From positions 1 to 8,991 of the forward strand of contig CANQJU010000033.1 of assembly GCA_947624315.1 (NCBI GenBank): a stretch of 8,991 nucleotides of DNA. Direction: 5' to 3'. Below, piece after piece: positions 6,514-8,991 of this stretch; position 1 is the stretch's first letter, and the number at the start of each line of letters is the position of its first letter. Under the pieces are notes generated by a model. That model ran no database searches. It saw only the letters and a list, made by a program, of their open reading frames with translations, and was not told the origin of the DNA. Source of the stretch: an uncultured Bacilli bacterium (GTDB lineage: Bacteria; Bacillota_I; Bacilli_A; ML615J-28; CAG-698). The position numbers and the translations under genes were made by a program.

Positions 6514-7011
6514 ATGAAAGGTTTTTTTAAAGAATTTGGAGCATTTATTCGTCGTGGAAATGTAATTGATTTGGCTGTTGGTATGATTATTGGTACTGCT
6601 TTCAATAAGATTGTTAGTAGTTTAGTTAATGATATCATTATGCCTGCTGTTGGAAGTTTGTTAAATGTTAACATTACTGATGCCAAAGTAACATTAGTTC
6701 AAGAAGTTTTGGATAGCGAAGGCGAAATCGTAACTCCTGCTGTTACTTTAAATTATGGTCAATTTATTCAAACAATTATTGACTTCTTAATCATTGCTTT
6801 CTCAGTATTTGTAATTGTTAAAGTTATCACTGGTTTAAGAAATCGTGCTGAAGCTGCTAAGAAGAAAAAGGAAGAAGAGGCTGCCGCTTTAGAAGCTGCT
6901 GAAGCTCCTCAAGAACCTGTTGAAGAAGTTGCTCCAGCTCCAACAACCAATGAATTATTATCAGAGATTGTTGAACTATTAAAGAAAGACAAAGAGGAAG
7001 AAAAAGAATAA
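6514..7011 (+). CDS. mscL: Large-conductance mechanosensitive channel MscL
   Basis: MscL forms a membrane pore that opens under high tension and lets solutes escape during hypo-osmotic shock. The N-terminal helix and first membrane segment are typical (MKGFFKEFGAFIRRGNVIDL followed by AVGMIIGTAF; residues 1-45). TM2 is at about 80-106 (YGQFIQTIIDFLIIAFSVFV), with a periplasmic-side loop between. The C-terminal bundle helix (NELLSEIVELLKK, 146-158) is present. The protein has 165 residues against roughly 120-150 in most relatives. The extra length is a charged, Ala/Glu/Pro-rich linker (112-143) between TM2 and the last helix. AGAGG (6501-6505) precedes the ATG. The 17-nt gap to the amidase gene and the terminator just after place it last in the operon, next to wall-cutting enzymes, which fits a turgor/envelope theme. 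Confidence 0.96.
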   Translation: MKGFFKEFGAFIRRGNVIDLAVGMIIGTAFNKIVSSLVNDIIMPAVGSLLNVNITDAKVTLVQEVLDSEGEIVTPAVTLNYGQFIQTIIDFLIIAFSVFVIVKVITGLRNRAEAAKKKKEEEAAALEAAEAPQEPVEEVAPAPTTNELLSEIVELLKKDKEEEKE

Positions 7012-7014
7012 TTT

Positions 7015-7042
7015 AAAAAGGCATCGTTTGATGTCTTTTTTT
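7015..7042 (+). terminator. Rho-independent terminator of the mscL operon
   Basis: An 11-bp stem (AAAAAGGCATC 7015-7025 with the complement at 7030-7040, one G-T pair) encloses the loop GTTT and ends in seven T's (7036-7042). It starts 4 nt after the mscL stop and separates this operon from the redox operon. Confidence 0.9.
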
Positions 7043-7147
7043 GTATTATTATAAAAAGTTTGTTTAAAGAAAATTTCCTTTTTTAAATTGCTAGAAAAAA
7101 TAGGAATATAAAAAAAGAAATTAACTCTTTATTTTTTGAAGAAAAAG

Positions 7148-7156
7148 TGGTAAAAT
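7148..7156 (+). promoter_or_regulatory. Probable extended -10 promoter of the nuoE-hndB-nuoF operon
   Basis: TGGTAAAAT is an extended -10 element (TGn plus TAAAAT at 7151-7156). No good -35 lies 17 bp upstream (TTTATT at 7128-7133 is weak). TTGAAG at 7136-7141 is too close to serve this -10. The site lies between the mscL terminator and nuoE, where a promoter is needed, and 15 nt before the AAGGAG (7171-7176) of nuoE. The rest of the 7043-7147 gap is A/T-rich with no clear operator. Confidence 0.5.
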
Positions 7157-7185
7157 ATATCGGTAAAGAAAAGGAGTGAAAATTT

Positions 7186-7671
7186 ATGGCAGTTAAATTC
7201 GTTATGAAGGACGAACAAGTCAAAGAATTAAAAGAAAGAATTGCTGAACATAAGCAAAAACCAGGGCCTCTAATGCCTACGTTACATGACGCTCAACATA
7301 TTTTTGGTTGTATTCCTATTCAAGTACAAAAAATTATTGCTGAGGAATTAGGAGAAAGTATTGCCAAAATAAATGGCGTTGTTACTTTTTATTCACGTTT
7401 TTCTATTGAACCTAAGGGTCAACATGTTGTTGGTGTTTGCTTAGGAACAGCGTGTTATGTTCGTGGTTCACAACAAATTCTTGACGCTGTTAGCGGAGAA
7501 TTAAAAATTAAGGCTGGAGAAACAACTGAAGATGGTTTATTTGGTCTTGATGCCACAAGATGTATTGGAGCGTGTGGATTAGCGCCTGTATTTACTATTG
7601 ATGGTAAAGTTTATGGTAGTGCCAACCCAACCATTGCAAGAAAAGCTATTTCTGAATATTTAGGTAAATAA
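7186..7671 (+). CDS. nuoE: NuoE/HndA-like [2Fe-2S] subunit of an NAD(P)-linked (probably hydrogenase) complex
   Basis: This 161-residue protein has the family's usual length and layout: an N-terminal helical part (1-75, with GPLMPTLHDAQ and GVVTFYSRF) and a thioredoxin-like ferredoxin part. All four [2Fe-2S] ligands are visible: Cys85 and Cys90 (CLGTAC), and Cys126 and Cys130 (CIGAC). The subunit passes electrons to or from the NuoF-type flavin subunit in complex I and in soluble [FeFe]-hydrogenase or formate dehydrogenase complexes. The hndB-like and nuoF genes downstream, with no sign of other Nuo subunits so far, favour a cytoplasmic hydrogenase of the HndABCD or HydABC type. AAGGAG at 7171-7176 supports the ATG. 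Family assignment is firm; the identity of the complex is inferred from gene order. Confidence 0.95.
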   Translation: MAVKFVMKDEQVKELKERIAEHKQKPGPLMPTLHDAQHIFGCIPIQVQKIIAEELGESIAKINGVVTFYSRFSIEPKGQHVVGVCLGTACYVRGSQQILDAVSGELKIKAGETTEDGLFGLDATRCIGACGLAPVFTIDGKVYGSANPTIARKAISEYLGK

Positions 7672-7691
7672 TCTAAAAAGAATATATAAAC

Positions 7692-7735
7692 TACTTCAAT
7701 GATATAAACGAAGTATGTTTATAGTTGTTGAAGTA
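7692..7735 (+). repeat. Intercistronic inverted repeat (hairpin) between nuoE and the hndB-like gene
   Basis: The outer 8-bp stem TACTTCAA (7692-7699)/TTGAAGTA (7728-7735) and the inner 7-bp stem TATAAAC (7703-7709)/GTTTATA (7717-7723) are separated by a 3x4 internal loop and capped by a 7-nt loop (GAAGTAT). The loop's GAAGTA (7710-7715) can instead pair with TACTTC (7692-7697), so two folds exclude each other. A run of A's, not T's, follows on this strand, so it is not a forward terminator. It fills most of the 93-nt gap inside the operon. A role in mRNA processing, stability or translation of the next gene is possible but unproven. Confidence 0.7.
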
Positions 7736-7764
7736 AAAAAATAGAGGAGGAAGTATCATTTATT

Positions 7765-8136
7765 ATGAAATCTATAGAAGATTTGAAAAAAGTAAAAGAA
7801 GAAATGGTTGATAAACTAAGTCTTCGTCGTACTAAAAATGGATATAAAGTGATTGTAGCAATGGGCGAAGTTGGACTTGCAGTTGGCGCAAGAGAGGTAC
7901 TTAATTCATTAGCTCAAGAAGTATATGATAAGAACCTTCGCAATGCTACTGTTTTAATGGATGGCAATATGCCTATTGTTGAAGCAGATGGCGTTGTTGT
8001 TAAGGTAGTTGATCCTGAAGGAAAAGAAACATTATATGGCAAAGTTTGTCCTAAATGTGCTAAAAAAATAATATCTGAACATGTTGAGAAAGGTCAAGTT
8101 GTTAGTGACCTTGTTATCACAAAGTTTGGGGAATAG
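7765..8136 (+). CDS. hndB: HndB-like thioredoxin-fold subunit lacking its [2Fe-2S] cysteines
   Basis: This 123-residue protein resembles HndB, the small ferredoxin-like subunit found between hndA and hndC. The shared frame is recognisable: the segment VIVAMGEVGLAVGAREVL (29-46) matches the family's MG-x-CG-x-x-x-GA block, and the end (YGKV...KKIISEHVEKG...VSDLVI, 91-118) matches the conserved tail. The cluster ligands are absent. The first Cys is replaced around Val36, and the usual TGCIGxC stretch reads LMDGNMPIVEA (64-74), with Asn68 and Val72 where cysteines are expected. The only cysteines are Cys95 and Cys98 (CPKC). The frame is intact, so this is not an ordinary pseudogene; a structural or regulatory role is likely. 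The ATG at 7765 lies 14 nt after AGAGGAGG (7743-7750), unusually far. The in-frame ATT at 7762 is only slightly nearer. The stop overlaps the next ribosome binding site. The alignment to HndB is from memory of the family. Confidence 0.75.
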   Translation: MKSIEDLKKVKEEMVDKLSLRRTKNGYKVIVAMGEVGLAVGAREVLNSLAQEVYDKNLRNATVLMDGNMPIVEADGVVVKVVDPEGKETLYGKVCPKCAKKIISEHVEKGQVVSDLVITKFGE

Positions 8137-8145
8137 GAGAATATA

Positions 8146-8991
8146 ATGGCAATTGTTAATGAAGTCGTAATTTGCGGTGGTACTGGATGTATTTCTGGTT
8201 CTTCTAAAGCCGTAAAAGAGGCATTTGATAAAGAACTTAAAGAATTAGGCTTACAAGACGAAGTGCAAGTATACATGAGTGGTTGCTTCGGATTGTGTGA
8301 AAAAGGACCTGTATGTGTTATCTTCCCTGATATGACATTCTATTCTCATATGAAACCAGAGGATGTTAAAGAAATTTGTGAAGAACATTTATTAAAAGGT
8401 AGAATTGTTAAAAGAAAAGCATATGCTGAATTAAATGAAGAAAAAGTAATGGAAATTAAGAAATTCCAAGAAATGAACTTCTATAAAAACCAAACTCGTA
8501 TTGCTTTAAGAAACTGTGGATTAATTGATCCATATGATATTAAAGAATCAATTGGTAATGATGGTTATTTTGCTCTTGCTAAAGTTTTAACAGAGATGAC
8601 TCCTGATGAAGTAATTCAAGTTGTTAAAGATTCTGGATTACGTGGACGTGGTGGAGCTGGTTTCCCTACGGGTTTGAAATGGAGTTTAGCTGCTGTTCAT
8701 CGTGATGAAGGTAAACAAATGTATATCATTTGCAACGCCGATGAAGGTGACCCAGGAGCATTTATGGACCGTGCTGTTTTAGAGGGTGATCCTCACTCAG
8801 TAATTGAAGCTATGGCTATCGGTGGATATGCAATTGGTGCTAGCCAAGGTTATGTATATGTTAGAGCTGAATATCCATTAGCTGTTGAAAGATTAAATTA
8901 TGCAATTAAAGAAGCTTATAAGAACGGATTACTTGGTAAGAATATTTTAGGAACAAAATTCTCATTTGACCTAGAAGCTCGTTTAGGTGCT
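8146..8991 (+). CDS. nuoF: NuoF/HndC-like flavoprotein subunit, 3' end cut by the window
   Basis: The frame is open from ATG 8146 to the window's last base (282 codons, no stop). The N-terminal thioredoxin-like [2Fe-2S] domain (1-90) keeps its ligands: Cys10 and Cys15 (CGGTGC), Cys47 and Cys51 (SGCFGLC). From about residue 110 the NuoF core begins, with the glycine-rich LRGRGGAGFPTG (165-176) and CNADEGDPGAF (196-206), which bind FMN and NAD(P)H. Full-length relatives of this hydrogenase-type form have roughly 600 residues and end with a [4Fe-4S] site and often a two-cluster ferredoxin domain, all beyond the edge. The extra N-terminal [2Fe-2S] domain separates it from plain complex I NuoF and supports a hydrogenase-type complex. 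AGGAG (8135-8139) overlaps the stop of the preceding gene. A hydA/hndD gene is predicted next. Confidence 0.95.
   Translation, partial: MAIVNEVVICGGTGCISGSSKAVKEAFDKELKELGLQDEVQVYMSGCFGLCEKGPVCVIFPDMTFYSHMKPEDVKEICEEHLLKGRIVKRKAYAELNEEKVMEIKKFQEMNFYKNQTRIALRNCGLIDPYDIKESIGNDGYFALAKVLTEMTPDEVIQVVKDSGLRGRGGAGFPTGLKWSLAAVHRDEGKQMYIICNADEGDPGAFMDRAVLEGDPHSVIEAMAIGGYAIGASQGYVYVRAEYPLAVERLNYAIKEAYKNGLLGKNILGTKFSFDLEARLGA

Noticed and set aside
6133..6686. Reverse-strand ORFs across the end of the long amidase gene and the start of mscL (6133-6426, 6468-6686)
   Set aside because: They are antisense to well-conserved coding sequence and show no family features or start signals.
8094..8276. Reverse-strand ORF across the hndB-like/nuoF junction
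   Set aside because: It is antisense to the conserved Cys motifs of NuoF and has no support of its own.
721..8991. Recoded TGA (Trp) as in Mycoplasma, suggested by the absence of TGA stops
   Set aside because: Tryptophans are all TGG, all reading frames are complete without TGA, and six stops are too few to infer recoding at this A/T content.
1..8991. CRISPR array, insertion sequence, prophage or attachment site next to the tRNAs
   Set aside because: There are no regular repeats, transposase, integrase or direct repeat of a tRNA 3' end in the window; the gene content looks like ordinary chromosome.

Overview
This AT-rich 9-kb window looks like the chromosome of an anaerobic, fermentative, low-GC Gram-positive bacterium. 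An uncultured member of the Bacilli close to the Erysipelotrichia or to walled relatives of the Mollicutes is my best guess, but this is inferred from composition, gene content and style, not from a database. Trp is TGG throughout. The six complete genes end in TAA or TAG, and nothing points to a recoded TGA. Two exported peptidoglycan amidases imply that the cell has a wall.

Layout. (1) Positions 2-172 hold tRNA-Asp(GTC) and tRNA-Phe(GAA), both with encoded CCA, closed by a perfect hairpin terminator at 189-215. (2) Positions 244-432 form an isolated transcription unit without a convincing protein. A fully consensus sigma-A promoter (TTGACA, 17-bp spacer, TATAAT) is followed by about 150 nt that fold into nested helices and end in a hairpin plus T tract. 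It matches no RNA class I can name and is the best candidate here for something undescribed. A second terminator follows at 500-523. (3) Positions 594-7042 form a tightly packed four-gene operon with its own promoter and terminator. It encodes a Na+/phosphate cotransporter-family protein with a PhoU-like tail, two paralogous lipoproteins with Ig-like repeats and a peptidoglycan amidase domain, and the MscL channel. (4) Positions 7148 to the end hold the start of an electron-transfer operon: nuoE/hndA, a small hndB-like gene, and nuoF/hndC, which runs off the right edge. This order is typical of NAD(P)-linked or electron-bifurcating [FeFe]-hydrogenase complexes, so a catalytic hydA/hndD gene is expected just beyond the window.

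How the genes work together. The central operon joins ion or phosphate transport, wall cutting and turgor release, so a role in the cell envelope is a reasonable inference. In the lipoproteins, the amidase appears to be inserted inside the last Ig-like module, and the modules alternate between two types (A-B). The shorter protein has two A-B pairs and the longer has three. In the hydrogenase operon, the HndB-like protein has lost the cysteines that normally hold its [2Fe-2S] cluster, while NuoE and the N-terminal domain of NuoF keep theirs. A hairpin with mutually exclusive pairings sits between nuoE and the hndB-like gene.
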